From NCBI GenBank assembly GCA_934234215.1, contig CAKQHB010000002.1, forward strand, positions 62,001-126,000: a stretch of DNA of 64,000 bases, given 5' to 3'. Positions 51,597 through 59,670 of this stretch are shown here, one piece after another. Source of the stretch: an uncultured Cuneatibacter sp. Its GTDB lineage: Bacteria; Bacillota; Clostridia; Lachnospirales; Lachnospiraceae. The notes beneath the pieces were generated by a model that saw nothing but the letters and a program-made list of their open reading frames with translations, was not told the origin of the DNA and searched no databases. The position numbers and the translations under genes were made by a program. How positions within the stretch are numbered: the stretch's first letter is position 1; each line of letters begins with the position of its first letter.

Positions 51597-52055
51597 ATGA
51601 TTTTGGTTTGCTGTGTAGAAGACCAGAATGGTCTTTGTTTTAATCATCGCCGCCTGTCATCGGATGCGATTGTGACGCAGGATATTTTGATGCGCGCCGG
51701 GATGGCGACGATCTGGACAGATGCGTACAGCGCGAAGTTGTTTGAGCCATTTGATACGATAGATGTAGAAGTCAGTGAATATCCCTATGCGAATGCTGCT
51801 ATGGGCGATTATGTGTTTGTGGAGCGGAGTGATCCGGCTGCGGAGATTGCGGAATGGCGGATTGAAGAGGGGCAGATCGAGGGCATGCTGCTGTATCACT
51901 GGAACAGACGGTATCCGTCGGATGTGAAGCTGACTCTGGATACCTCGGAGTGGCAGTGTGTATTTCGGAGGGAGTTTGCAGGAAAAAGTCATGAAAATGT
52001 GACATTGGAGATCTTGAAACCTTCGACGCAGAATGAGGAGGAGACGGACGAATGA
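51597..52055 (+). CDS. Uncharacterised protein, coupled to a secreted nuclease
   Basis: A 152-residue protein with a strong GGAGGGAA ribosome site. It has a conserved-looking start (VEDQNGLCFNHRRLSSD), WTDAYSAKLF, GDYVFVE and HWNRRYPSDVKLTL, and a family of this layout occurs in Clostridia, sometimes labelled ribonuclease Z. It shows no HxHxDH metallo-beta-lactamase motif, so that label is not supported. No signal peptide or membrane segment is seen. It overlaps the nuclease gene by 4 bases, and the two appear translationally coupled, which suggests a joint role such as regulation or immunity. Function unknown. Confidence 0.75.
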   Translation: MILVCCVEDQNGLCFNHRRLSSDAIVTQDILMRAGMATIWTDAYSAKLFEPFDTIDVEVSEYPYANAAMGDYVFVERSDPAAEIAEWRIEEGQIEGMLLYHWNRRYPSDVKLTLDTSEWQCVFRREFAGKSHENVTLEILKPSTQNEEETDE

Positions 52056-53020
52056 AGAGTGAACAGACTAGGCACTTTATGAGACGGTTTGCCGCACTGT
52101 TGCTGTCAGCGCTGCTGCTGTTTACGATGAGCGGCTGCGAGGAGATCCTGAATGAACTATCAAATCAGTTGGATTCCCAGATGCAGCAGGCGGATGCCGG
52201 TGGAAATAGCGGAAAGAAAACATCTGCTTCACAGTCCTCCTTCGCATCGGAGTTTTCATTATCAGAGATTCCGGCATATTCGGGAGAACTGTATACCGTT
52301 GTCCATGACAATGTCCCCTATTTTTCGGAGGACGAGCTGACGACGGAAGCATTTGAGGACTATTCTCCGCTGGACGATCTCGGACGCTGCGGTGTGGCGA
52401 TGGCATGTGTCGGAGAGGAGACGATGCCCACAGAGAAGAGAGGTTCCATCAGTGAAGTGTATCCCAGCGGCTGGATCAACCATCCCTATGATTTTGTGGA
52501 TGGCGGATATCTGTACAACCGCAGTCACCTCATCGGCTATCAGCTGACCGGGGAAAATGCAAACGAGCGCAATCTCATCACTGGAACCCGTTCCATGAAT
52601 GCAGAGGCGATGCTGCCCTTTGAGAATATGGTAGCGGACTATGTGAAAGAAACCGGCGGACATGTGCTGTATCGGGTAACGCCTGTTTTTGAGGGAGATA
52701 ATCTGCTGGCGACGGGTGTTCTGATGGAAGCAGAATCTGTGGAAGATCAGGGCGAGAGCGTACTGTACTGTGTCTTTTGTTACAATGCACAGCCGGGTGT
52801 CACGATCGACTATACAATAGGAGAAAATTATGCCTCCGATCAGGCGGCAGACAGTGGAACGGAGCAGACTTATGTGCTGAACACCGGTACAAAGAAATTC
52901 CATTTGCCGGATTGCGAGGGAGCGAACAGCATGAAAGCGGAGAACCGACAGGAGTACACCGGTACGAGGGACAGTTTGATCGAACAGGGATACACGCCCT
53001 GTAAGAAGTGTAATCCATGA
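52052..53020 (+). CDS. Secreted DNA/RNA non-specific endonuclease, lipoprotein
   Basis: A 322-residue protein. A hydrophobic signal near residues 10-28 ends in a lipobox (TMSGC). A low-complexity Ser/Gln stretch leads to an NS-type endonuclease domain (about 80-260) with YNRSHLIGYQLTG (the NRSH/DRGH catalytic-His motif) and the metal-ligand segment NANERNLITGT. A C-terminal module (about 275-322) holds FHLPDC and CKKCNP, a possible zinc knuckle as in related Firmicute nucleases. It probably degrades external DNA at the cell surface for nutrients or competition. Confidence 0.88.
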   Translation: MKSEQTRHFMRRFAALLLSALLLFTMSGCEEILNELSNQLDSQMQQADAGGNSGKKTSASQSSFASEFSLSEIPAYSGELYTVVHDNVPYFSEDELTTEAFEDYSPLDDLGRCGVAMACVGEETMPTEKRGSISEVYPSGWINHPYDFVDGGYLYNRSHLIGYQLTGENANERNLITGTRSMNAEAMLPFENMVADYVKETGGHVLYRVTPVFEGDNLLATGVLMEAESVEDQGESVLYCVFCYNAQPGVTIDYTIGENYASDQAADSGTEQTYVLNTGTKKFHLPDCEGANSMKAENRQEYTGTRDSLIEQGYTPCKKCNP

Positions 53021-53117
53021 TGAAAAGATTCCGAAAAACTCAGTTGGTGACGGGATATATTGACCTGATAAAATAAGATTGAAAATTGTGACAAAATAGA
53101 ATCCTTAAGAAATCTGA

Positions 53118-53144
53118 AAAAATGCGCTTCGGCGCATTTTTTTA
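53118..53144 (+). terminator. Terminator after the nuclease gene
   Basis: Stem AAATGCGC, TTCG loop, GCGCATTT followed by TTTT. Confidence 0.9.
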
Positions 53145-53172
53145 TTGTATAAAAAGTTGGAAAGCGTATAAT
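53145..53172 (+). promoter_or_regulatory. Promoter of the MprF-like membrane protein gene
   Basis: TTGTAT, a 16-base spacer and a perfect TATAAT, directly after the terminator; the leader is about 70 bases. Confidence 0.65.
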
Positions 53173-53246
53173 TGGAAGAACATGCGATGTACGGCAGTCA
53201 AAAGCGTTTATTGGCTGTCCGAAATAAAAAAACGCGAAAGTGAATT

Positions 53247-54275
53247 ATGGAAAATAAAAAGAAGATGATATTCAATGTCGTGTTCCTGTTGCTCGTTTTT
53301 GGAGGAACACTGTACGGAATCTTTCATGGCGAGGATCTGGGCGAGATTGCAGAAATTTTGAAAACGGTCCGCCTGCCGTGGCTGATTCCAGGCACGGGCT
53401 GTGTCATATTTTTTATCTGGGGCGAATCCATCATTCTGCATTATCTGATGGGAAATCTGGGAATCAAGATCAAAAAGTGGACCTGTTTTCTGTTCTCCTC
53501 CGTGGGATTTTTCTTTAGCTGTATCACACCGTCTGCTTCCGGCGGACAGCCTGCGCAGATTTACTATATGAACAAAGAAAAAGTGCCGATCCCGGTGTCT
53601 ACACTGGTTCTGATGATCGTCACAATTACATATAAGATGGTGTTGGTCGTTGTCGGTGTCGTGCTGACGGTGTTTGGACAGAGCTTTATTAGGTCGCACA
53701 TGTACAATATTCGTCACGTCTTTTATCTGGGAACCGCACTGAATGTCCTGTGTATCGTGCCCATGCTGGTGCTGGCATTTCATCCGCAGCTGGCAAGACG
53801 CATCGCCGTATGGGTGTTGCGCGTTCTGGAAAAGCTGCGGATCATGCGTCACAAAGAATCCCGTCTGGAAAAACTGCACGCGTCCATGGATCAGTACCAC
53901 AACGCGGCAATCTATCTCCAGAGCCATAAAAGAGTGCTCATGAATGTATTTAGCATTACCGTACTGCAGCGCTTCGCACTGTTTGCCGCGACCTGGTTCG
54001 TCTACAAAGCATTCGGACTGTCCGGTACATCTGCAGTCGTAGTCATCACCCTGCAGGCAGCCATTTCCGTGTCTGTAGACATGCTGCCGCTGCCGGGTGG
54101 AATGGGTATCAGCGAAAAACTGTTCCTCATGATCTTCCTGCCGGTGTTTGGAGAACGTCTGCTGCTGCCGGGCATGATCCTCAGCAGAGGAATCGGATAC
54201 TACACGGAGCTGTTGATCAGTGCGGTGCTGACGCTGGTGGCGAATTTTACACTGGGAAAAAAGGGCAGCAAATAA
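53247..54275 (+). CDS. Lysylphosphatidylglycerol synthase-like transmembrane (UPF0104) protein
   Basis: A 342-residue protein with about eight membrane helices, equivalent to the flippase half of MprF without the aminoacyl transferase half. The conserved SCITPSASGGQPAQIYYMNK lies near 90-110 and PLPGGMGISEKLFL near 280. Family members translocate lipids or transport isoprenoid intermediates; the cargo here is unknown. No transferase partner is nearby. The start ATG at 53247 lacks a strong ribosome site. Confidence 0.88.
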   Translation: MENKKKMIFNVVFLLLVFGGTLYGIFHGEDLGEIAEILKTVRLPWLIPGTGCVIFFIWGESIILHYLMGNLGIKIKKWTCFLFSSVGFFFSCITPSASGGQPAQIYYMNKEKVPIPVSTLVLMIVTITYKMVLVVVGVVLTVFGQSFIRSHMYNIRHVFYLGTALNVLCIVPMLVLAFHPQLARRIAVWVLRVLEKLRIMRHKESRLEKLHASMDQYHNAAIYLQSHKRVLMNVFSITVLQRFALFAATWFVYKAFGLSGTSAVVVITLQAAISVSVDMLPLPGGMGISEKLFLMIFLPVFGERLLLPGMILSRGIGYYTELLISAVLTLVANFTLGKKGSK

Positions 54276-54349
54276 AAAAAGAACATTGTATTACTAACAC
54301 ATATGTCTTTGAATTTTCAAGAAATTCTAGTGAAATGCGACTTTTCGAT

Positions 54350-54400
54350 AAAAGGAACAACTGCCTCGCAATGTTATTGCCCGGCAGTTGTTCCTTCTTT
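54350..54400. terminator. Bidirectional terminator between convergent genes
   Basis: Arms AAAGGAACAACTGCC and GGCAGTTGTTCCTT, with T-rich ends on both sides, between the membrane-protein gene and the amidohydrolase gene. Confidence 0.8.
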
Positions 54401-54422
54401 GAAAGATGTGTGACTGGAAAAT

Positions 54423-55706
54423 TCAGTTCAAATACTTATCCAACTCCGCTTCCACTACTCCATTTTTCCGAATACGGGGATGGTTGTACATGCGTCCCTC
54501 CGCAAATACGATCTCCACGTTCCGCAGCGCCCGCAGGTCGTCTAACGGGTTTTCGACAGTCACGATGAGGTCCGCGCACTTGCCTGCCTCAACGGTTCCG
54601 GTGACATCTCCCAGTCCTGCCATTTCCGCACTTCGGGAGGTTGCGGTGTACAGAGCGAAGGAATTGGAGACACCCACATATTTGTGGAAGTAGTACAGCT
54701 CTCTCCAGAAGTCGTACTGTGTGATCCACGGGCAGCCGACATCGTTGCCGAGAACAACTGGAATGTCATTCTCCAGTGCTGCTTTTGCGCAGGCGATGAT
54801 GCCCTCAAATACGACATTGCCGTTATACTGCTCGACTTCGCTGGCATTTGTGATGGAACGGTCAAACAGTGCGTAGGGAAGAGCAGGAGAAAGGGTGGTG
54901 CAGAGGAAGGAGTTGTTCTCTTTGAACAGACGGATGATTTCCTCGTCCGGTTTTGCACCGTGTTCGATGGAATCCACGCCGTTTTCCAATGCAACGCGAA
55001 CGCCTTCCGGAGATTCTACATGAGCGGCGACCTGATATCCGGCAACGTGAGCCTGCTCACAGACGGCGCGAACCATTTCCGGAGACATCTTCAATTCACC
55101 GGGAACGCCTTTTTCTTTTGCGTCCAGCACACCGCCGGTGATCATCAGCTTCACGAGATTCACATGTTCAGATTCGGACTGTTTCAGATGTGCCAGAGCT
55201 TCCTCTACGGAATGGGCAGCGATGGCGACAGACCCAGCCATGTGACCGCCGGGAACGGAAATGCCCTCATTCGCTGCAAGAATACGGGGACCTGGCTTTG
55301 TTCCGGCTTCGATCTCATCTCGCAGGCGGGTATCAAAGTTTCCAAGGCCACCCATGGTGCGGATCGTGGTGACACCGCTGAATACTTCATCTTTTGCGAA
55401 GCCACAGACCATTTTGTAAGCGACAGCGCGGGTCAGAGCGTTGCTCATGATGGTCTTCACTTTCTTTTCATTGTCCTGCTGCTTCTTCTGCGGCTTGCCA
55501 TTTCCGGCAAGGTGAACATGCATATTGATCAGACCGGGCATTACATAATGACCGCACAGATTGATCACATGATAGCCGGACAGATCGGTGCCATCCGGTA
55601 CGATATCTACGATCTTTTTGTCATCAATCAGAATGACAAGTCCTTCCTGAACCTGCATTTCCCTTGTTCCGTCGAGTATTTTTCCATTGGTTAAGGCATA
55701 TTTCAT
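54423..55706 (-). CDS. Amidohydrolase family protein
   Basis: A 427-residue metal-dependent hydrolase. The HxH site is in GLINMHVHLAGNG; the carboxylated-lysine strand is near LVKLMITGG; later metal ligands are AAHVES, the SIEHGAKP histidine and the VVLGNDVG aspartate. This layout is that of imidazolonepropionase-like or prolidase-like (PF01979) enzymes. The substrate is unknown; no histidine-degradation genes are near. Start: ATG at 55706, 9 bases after GGGAGG. An extended -10 (TGCTATACT on the - strand, 55761-55769) precedes it. Confidence 0.88.
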   Translation of the reverse strand: MKYALTNGKILDGTREMQVQEGLVILIDDKKIVDIVPDGTDLSGYHVINLCGHYVMPGLINMHVHLAGNGKPQKKQQDNEKKVKTIMSNALTRAVAYKMVCGFAKDEVFSGVTTIRTMGGLGNFDTRLRDEIEAGTKPGPRILAANEGISVPGGHMAGSVAIAAHSVEEALAHLKQSESEHVNLVKLMITGGVLDAKEKGVPGELKMSPEMVRAVCEQAHVAGYQVAAHVESPEGVRVALENGVDSIEHGAKPDEEIIRLFKENNSFLCTTLSPALPYALFDRSITNASEVEQYNGNVVFEGIIACAKAALENDIPVVLGNDVGCPWITQYDFWRELYYFHKYVGVSNSFALYTATSRSAEMAGLGDVTGTVEAGKCADLIVTVENPLDDLRALRNVEIVFAEGRMYNHPRIRKNGVVEAELDKYLN

Positions 55707-55853
55707 GACATTAAACCTCCCTTTTGCGGGCAATCCGGACAGATTGCCTCTTTTCTGGAAAGTATAGCACATTCCGAAGGGATTTGCGACTGGATAACAG
55801 AGAAAGAAATGTCTGAATTGTGACAGAATCGTTACAAAAATATCAGGAAGAAC

Positions 55854-55882
55854 TTGCGCTTTTTACCAAATCGTATTATGAT
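55854..55882 (+). promoter_or_regulatory. Promoter of nfnAB
   Basis: TTGCGC, a 17-base spacer and TATGAT. Confidence 0.6.
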
Positions 55883-55917
55883 AAAGAAAGGTAGAAAAAA
55901 ATTAGGAGGATCGTATC

Positions 55918-56805
55918 ATGTACAAGATTTTAAAGGCTGAAATGCTGGCGGATAAAATCTTTCTGATGGATGTCGAGGCGCCCCGTATTGCAAAACATTG
56001 TGAGCCTGGACAGTTCATTATTGCGAAGATTGATGAAGTTGGAGAAAGAATTCCGCTTACCATTTGTGATTTTGACCGGGAGAAGGGCATTATCACCATC
56101 GTTGTTCAGATCGTTGGCGCTTCCACTGAGAGAATGTCCTGGCTGAAGGCTGGAGATAGCTTCTCCGACTTTGTAGGTCCTTTGGGATGTGCTTCCGAGT
56201 TCGTAGACGAGCCCATTGAGGAAGTAAAGAAGAGAAAGTATATTTTCGTAGCAGGCGGTCTCGGTACTGCACCTGTTTATCCGCAGGTAAAGTGGCTGCA
56301 TGAGCACGGCATTGATGCAGATGTTATCATCGGCGCAAAGAACAAAGATCTTGTCATCATGGAAGAAGAGATGAAGGCTGTTGCCGGTAATCTGTATGTA
56401 ACAACCGATGACGGCAGCTATGGTCGTTCCGGTATGGTTACAAAATGTCTGCAGGATCTGGTAGACGAGGGCAAGCACTACGATGTCTGTGTTGCAATCG
56501 GACCGATGATCATGATGAAGTTTGTATGTAAGCTGACAAAGGAACTTGGTATTCCTACGATCGTCAGCATGAACCCGATTATGGTAGATGGTACCGGTAT
56601 GTGCGGTGCATGTCGTCTGACTGTTGGAGATGAAGTAAAGTTTGCATGTGTAGATGGTCCGGAGTTTGATGGACATCTGGTAGATTTTGATCAGGCTATG
56701 AAGCGTCAGCTGATGTATAAGACAGAAGAGGGACGCGCTATGCTGAAGTTACAGGAAGGTGCCACCCATCACGGCGGCTGCGGAAATTGCGGAGGTGACG
56801 AATAA
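55918..56805 (+). CDS. nfnA: NADH-dependent ferredoxin:NADP+ oxidoreductase, subunit A (NfnA-like)
   Basis: A 295-residue flavoprotein of the dihydroorotate-dehydrogenase electron-transfer family. It has the FAD segment RIPLTICDFD, an NAD-binding GGLGTAPVYPQ and a C-terminal [2Fe-2S] ligand set in DGTGMCGACRLTVG and FACVDGPEFDGH, ending in CGNC. With the next gene it matches the NfnAB complex, which couples NADH and reduced ferredoxin to NADP+ reduction by electron bifurcation. The stop overlaps the next start by one base. Confidence 0.9.
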   Translation: MYKILKAEMLADKIFLMDVEAPRIAKHCEPGQFIIAKIDEVGERIPLTICDFDREKGIITIVVQIVGASTERMSWLKAGDSFSDFVGPLGCASEFVDEPIEEVKKRKYIFVAGGLGTAPVYPQVKWLHEHGIDADVIIGAKNKDLVIMEEEMKAVAGNLYVTTDDGSYGRSGMVTKCLQDLVDEGKHYDVCVAIGPMIMMKFVCKLTKELGIPTIVSMNPIMVDGTGMCGACRLTVGDEVKFACVDGPEFDGHLVDFDQAMKRQLMYKTEEGRAMLKLQEGATHHGGCGNCGGDE

Positions 56806-58190
56806 TGGATGTATTACATAAAGTACCCGTCAGAGAGCAGGATCCGAAGGTTCGTGCTACAAATTTTAAGGAAGTATGTCTTGGTTACAACGAGGAAGAG
56901 GCTGTTGAGGAAGCTACCCGTTGTATCAAATGTAAAAATGCAAAATGTATGAGCGGATGCCCGGTATCCATCAACATCCCTGGATTCATCCAGAAGGTTA
57001 TGGATCGCGACTTTGCCGGTGCATTCGATATCATTGGTGAGTCTTCCGCACTGCCCGCTATCTGTGGTCGTGTTTGCCCGCAGGAGAGCCAGTGCGAAGG
57101 TAAGTGTATCCGCGGCATCAAGGGCGAGCCGATCTCCATCGGTAAGCTGGAGCGTTTCGTTGCCGACTGGGCAAGAGAGAATGGCGTAGAGCCGAAGAAG
57201 GCAGAAGAGAAGAACGGCAAGAAGGTTGCTGTGATCGGTTCCGGTCCTGCAGGTCTGACCTGTGCCGGTGATCTGGCAAAGATGGGTTACGAAGTAAAGA
57301 TCTTCGAAGCTCTGCATGAGCCGGGCGGCGTTCTGACTTATGGTATTCCGGAGTTCCGTCTGCCGAAGGAAACCGTTGTTGCAGCCGAGGTTGAAAACGT
57401 TCGCAAGCTGGGCGTTGAGATCGAGTGCAATGTCGTAATCGGTAAGTCCACCACGATCGATCAGCTGTTGAGCGATGAAGGCTTTGATGCGATCTTCATC
57501 GGTTCCGGTGCAGGTCTGCCGAAGTTCATGGGTATCCCCGGCGAGCAGGCAAACGGCGTATTCTCCGCAAACGAGTTCCTGACCAGAAACAATCTGATGA
57601 AGGCATTCCGTGAGGATCATGACACCCCGATCGTTGGCGGTAAGAAGGTCGTTGTTGTTGGCGGTGGTAACGTAGCAATGGATGCTGCCAGAACCGCATT
57701 GAGACTGGGTGCTGAGACCCATATCGTATATCGCCGTAGTGAAGAGGAGCTGCCCGCAAGAGCAGAAGAAGTACATCATGCAAAAGAAGAGGGTATCATC
57801 TTCGACCTGCTGACCAACCCGAAGGAAATCCTTGTAGATGACCAGGGCTGGGTAAAGGGCGTTGAGTGTATCCGCATGGAACTGGGCGAGCCGGATGCAT
57901 CCGGAAGAAGACGTCCGGTAGAAGTTCCCGGATCTGAGTTCACAATCGATGCAGATACCGTGATCATGTCTCTTGGTACTTCCCCGAACCCGCTGATCGC
58001 TTCTACTACCGAGGGTCTGGAGACCAACAAGTGGAAGTGCCTCGTTGCAGAAGAAGAGAACGGTAAGACCACCAAGGAAGGCGTATACGCCGGTGGTGAT
58101 GCTGTAACAGGTGCTGCGACCGTAATCCTGGCTATGGAAGCAGGTAAGAAGGCTGCAAAGGGCATTGACGAATACCTGAGCAACAAGTAA
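56805..58190 (+). CDS. nfnB: NADH-dependent ferredoxin:NADP+ oxidoreductase, subunit B / glutamate synthase small-subunit-like
   Basis: A 461-residue protein. The N-terminus holds two [4Fe-4S] motifs (CIKCKNAKCMSGCPV and CGRVCPQESQCEGKC). An FAD domain begins VAVIGSGPAGLTCAG, and the NADP domain has VVVVGGGNVAMDAART, followed by SLGTSPNP and YAGGDAVTGAATV. Alone it could be taken for GltD, but the NfnA partner and the absence of a gltB gene favour Nfn. Codon use suggests high expression. A terminator and repeats A10-A11 follow. Confidence 0.9.
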   Translation: MDVLHKVPVREQDPKVRATNFKEVCLGYNEEEAVEEATRCIKCKNAKCMSGCPVSINIPGFIQKVMDRDFAGAFDIIGESSALPAICGRVCPQESQCEGKCIRGIKGEPISIGKLERFVADWARENGVEPKKAEEKNGKKVAVIGSGPAGLTCAGDLAKMGYEVKIFEALHEPGGVLTYGIPEFRLPKETVVAAEVENVRKLGVEIECNVVIGKSTTIDQLLSDEGFDAIFIGSGAGLPKFMGIPGEQANGVFSANEFLTRNNLMKAFREDHDTPIVGGKKVVVVGGGNVAMDAARTALRLGAETHIVYRRSEEELPARAEEVHHAKEEGIIFDLLTNPKEILVDDQGWVKGVECIRMELGEPDASGRRRPVEVPGSEFTIDADTVIMSLGTSPNPLIASTTEGLETNKWKCLVAEEENGKTTKEGVYAGGDAVTGAATVILAMEAGKKAAKGIDEYLSNK

Positions 58191-58212
58191 AATTGTAAAA
58201 TAAGTAAGTGGA

Positions 58213-58254
58213 AGACCTCTCACCTTTGGATCTCCGAAGGCGAGGGGTTTTTGC
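58213..58254 (+). terminator. Terminator after nfnB
   Basis: An imperfect stem of CCTCTCACCTT with AAGGCGAGGGG followed by TTTTT, which becomes H1 of repeat A10. Confidence 0.75.
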
Positions 58255-58386
58255 TTTATAGGAAATTGCGTCGCATTTCCTATAAAGCAAAAAGCGCTCC
58301 GCGTGGATCGCACTGCGGCGGAATAGAAATTTGTCACTTCGCGACCCGCCGCAGGCGAGAATCCTGCGGAGCAGGATTCTATTTTT
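58249..58386 (+). repeat. Family A structured repeat, copy A10
   Basis: A full-length copy. TTTTTGCTTTATAGGAAAT pairs perfectly with ATTTCCTATAAAGCAAAAA; the loop is TGCGTCGC. H3 has one change (GTCACTTCGCGAC); H4 is intact. It lies in tandem with A11. Confidence 0.9.
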
Positions 58387-58514
58387 ATAGGAAATTGCGT
58401 CGCATTTCCTATAAAGCAAAAAGCGCTCCGCGGGATGCGCACTCGCGCGAAGAAGAAATATGTCGCAAGCGACCGCGCTCGGCGCGAGAATGTGCCAAGG
58501 CACATTCTTTTTAT
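58383..58514 (+). repeat. Family A structured repeat, copy A11 (divergent subtype)
   Basis: H1 (TATAGGAAAT/ATTTCCTATA) is as usual, but the downstream arms differ from all other copies: H3 is GTCGC-AA-GCGAC, H4 is AGAATGTGCC-AA-GGCACATTCT, and the H2 region is CTCGCGCG with GC-rich partners. Sequence changes but hairpins stay. The gap 58515-58713 after it shows no further feature that I recognise. Confidence 0.88.
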
Positions 58515-58713
58515 ATATGCAAATAAAATTACACCGCTCCAAATTGTGACCATGAAATTCACTACGAACCATAGCAAATTTCCTGTGAAATTTCCCACCG
58601 ATAAGAAGCAGTTGCGATTTGAGAACACTCATGTTAAACTTAATCTGTATGCTTATGTAAAGTTTGAGTAAAGAGAGAAAAACAATCTGTCGAAAAATAT
58701 GGAGGATTCCAAA

Positions 58714-59634
58714 ATGAAAGTATTTGTGACTGGTGTTGCCGGACAGCTTGGACATGATGTAATGAATGAGTTGGCAAAGCGTGGCTATGAAGGAATTGGC
58801 AGTGATCTTGCTCCGGAGTACAGCGGAGTACAGGATGGCAGTGCAGTGACCGGGATGCCGTATGTATCACTGGATATCACAGATGCAGAAGCGGTAGCAC
58901 GCGTTCTGAACGAAGTACATCCGGATGTTGTTGTACACTGTGCAGCATGGACGGCGGTTGATCTTGCAGAGGATGAGGATAAGATCGACAAGGTTCGCGC
59001 GATCAATGCCGGCGGTACTGCAAACATCGCAAAGGTATGTAAGGAACTGGATGCAAAGATGGTTTACATCAGCACAGACTATGTATTTGACGGACAGGGT
59101 ACCGAGCCCTGGGAGCCGGATTGCAAGGACTACAAGCCGATGAATGTCTACGGTCAGACAAAGTTAGAGGGTGAGCTGGCAGTCAGCAGCACACTGGACA
59201 AGTATTTCATCGTCCGGATTGCATGGGTATTTGGTCTGAATGGCAAGAACTTCATTAAGACGATGCTGAATGTGGGCAAGAAGTACGACACCGTTCGCGT
59301 TGTCAACGATCAGATCGGTACACCGACTTACACGCTGGATCTGGCGCGTCTGCTGGTGGATATGATCGAGACCGAGAAGTATGGATATTATCACGCTACC
59401 AACGAGGGCGGATATATTTCCTGGTATGATTTCACCTGCGAGATTTTCCGTCAGGCAGGATATGACACAAAGGTTGTTCCGGTGACGACAGAGGAGTACG
59501 GCCTGTCAAAGGCTGCCCGCCCGTTCAACAGCCGTCTGGATAAGAAGAAGCTGACAGAAAACGGATTTACTCCGCTGCCGACCTGGCAGGATGCTCTGTG
59601 CCGCTATCTGAAAGAAATCGGATTTGAAAGATAA
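58714..59634 (+). CDS. rfbD: dTDP-4-dehydrorhamnose reductase (RmlD)
   Basis: A 306-residue extended SDR enzyme, the last step of dTDP-L-rhamnose synthesis. It has the NAD(P) start VFVTGVAGQLGHDV, HCAAWTAVDLAEDE, YISTDYVFDGQG and the catalytic YGQTKLEGE. Start: ATG at 58714, 7 bases after GGAGG. The other rml genes are not here, so the pathway genes are dispersed. Some Clostridia place a lone rfbD like this. Confidence 0.93.
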   Translation: MKVFVTGVAGQLGHDVMNELAKRGYEGIGSDLAPEYSGVQDGSAVTGMPYVSLDITDAEAVARVLNEVHPDVVVHCAAWTAVDLAEDEDKIDKVRAINAGGTANIAKVCKELDAKMVYISTDYVFDGQGTEPWEPDCKDYKPMNVYGQTKLEGELAVSSTLDKYFIVRIAWVFGLNGKNFIKTMLNVGKKYDTVRVVNDQIGTPTYTLDLARLLVDMIETEKYGYYHATNEGGYISWYDFTCEIFRQAGYDTKVVPVTTEEYGLSKAARPFNSRLDKKKLTENGFTPLPTWQDALCRYLKEIGFER

Positions 59635-59670
59635 AGAACAGGAACATTCCTGTATGAGGTGAAAAAACTT

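Noticed and set aside
51597..52055. Ribonuclease Z
   Set aside because: The 152-residue protein lacks the HxHxDH metal motif and is half the expected length.
56805..58190. Calling this gene glutamate synthase small subunit (gltD)
   Set aside because: No large subunit is present and the upstream gene is a matching NfnA, so Nfn is the better call.
13264..58514. CRISPR array as an explanation for the A repeats
   Set aside because: Copies are kilobases apart, about 140 bp long and have no short unique spacers; no cas genes are present.
56814..58628. A 604-codon open frame opposite nfnB
   Set aside because: Antisense shadow of nfnB and the A repeats, a known effect of strong codon bias.
58132..58755. 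Long - strand open frames across A10 and A11 with repeated peptide blocks
   Set aside because: The repeated peptides are translations of the family A hairpins. They lack start signals and are not conserved as protein.
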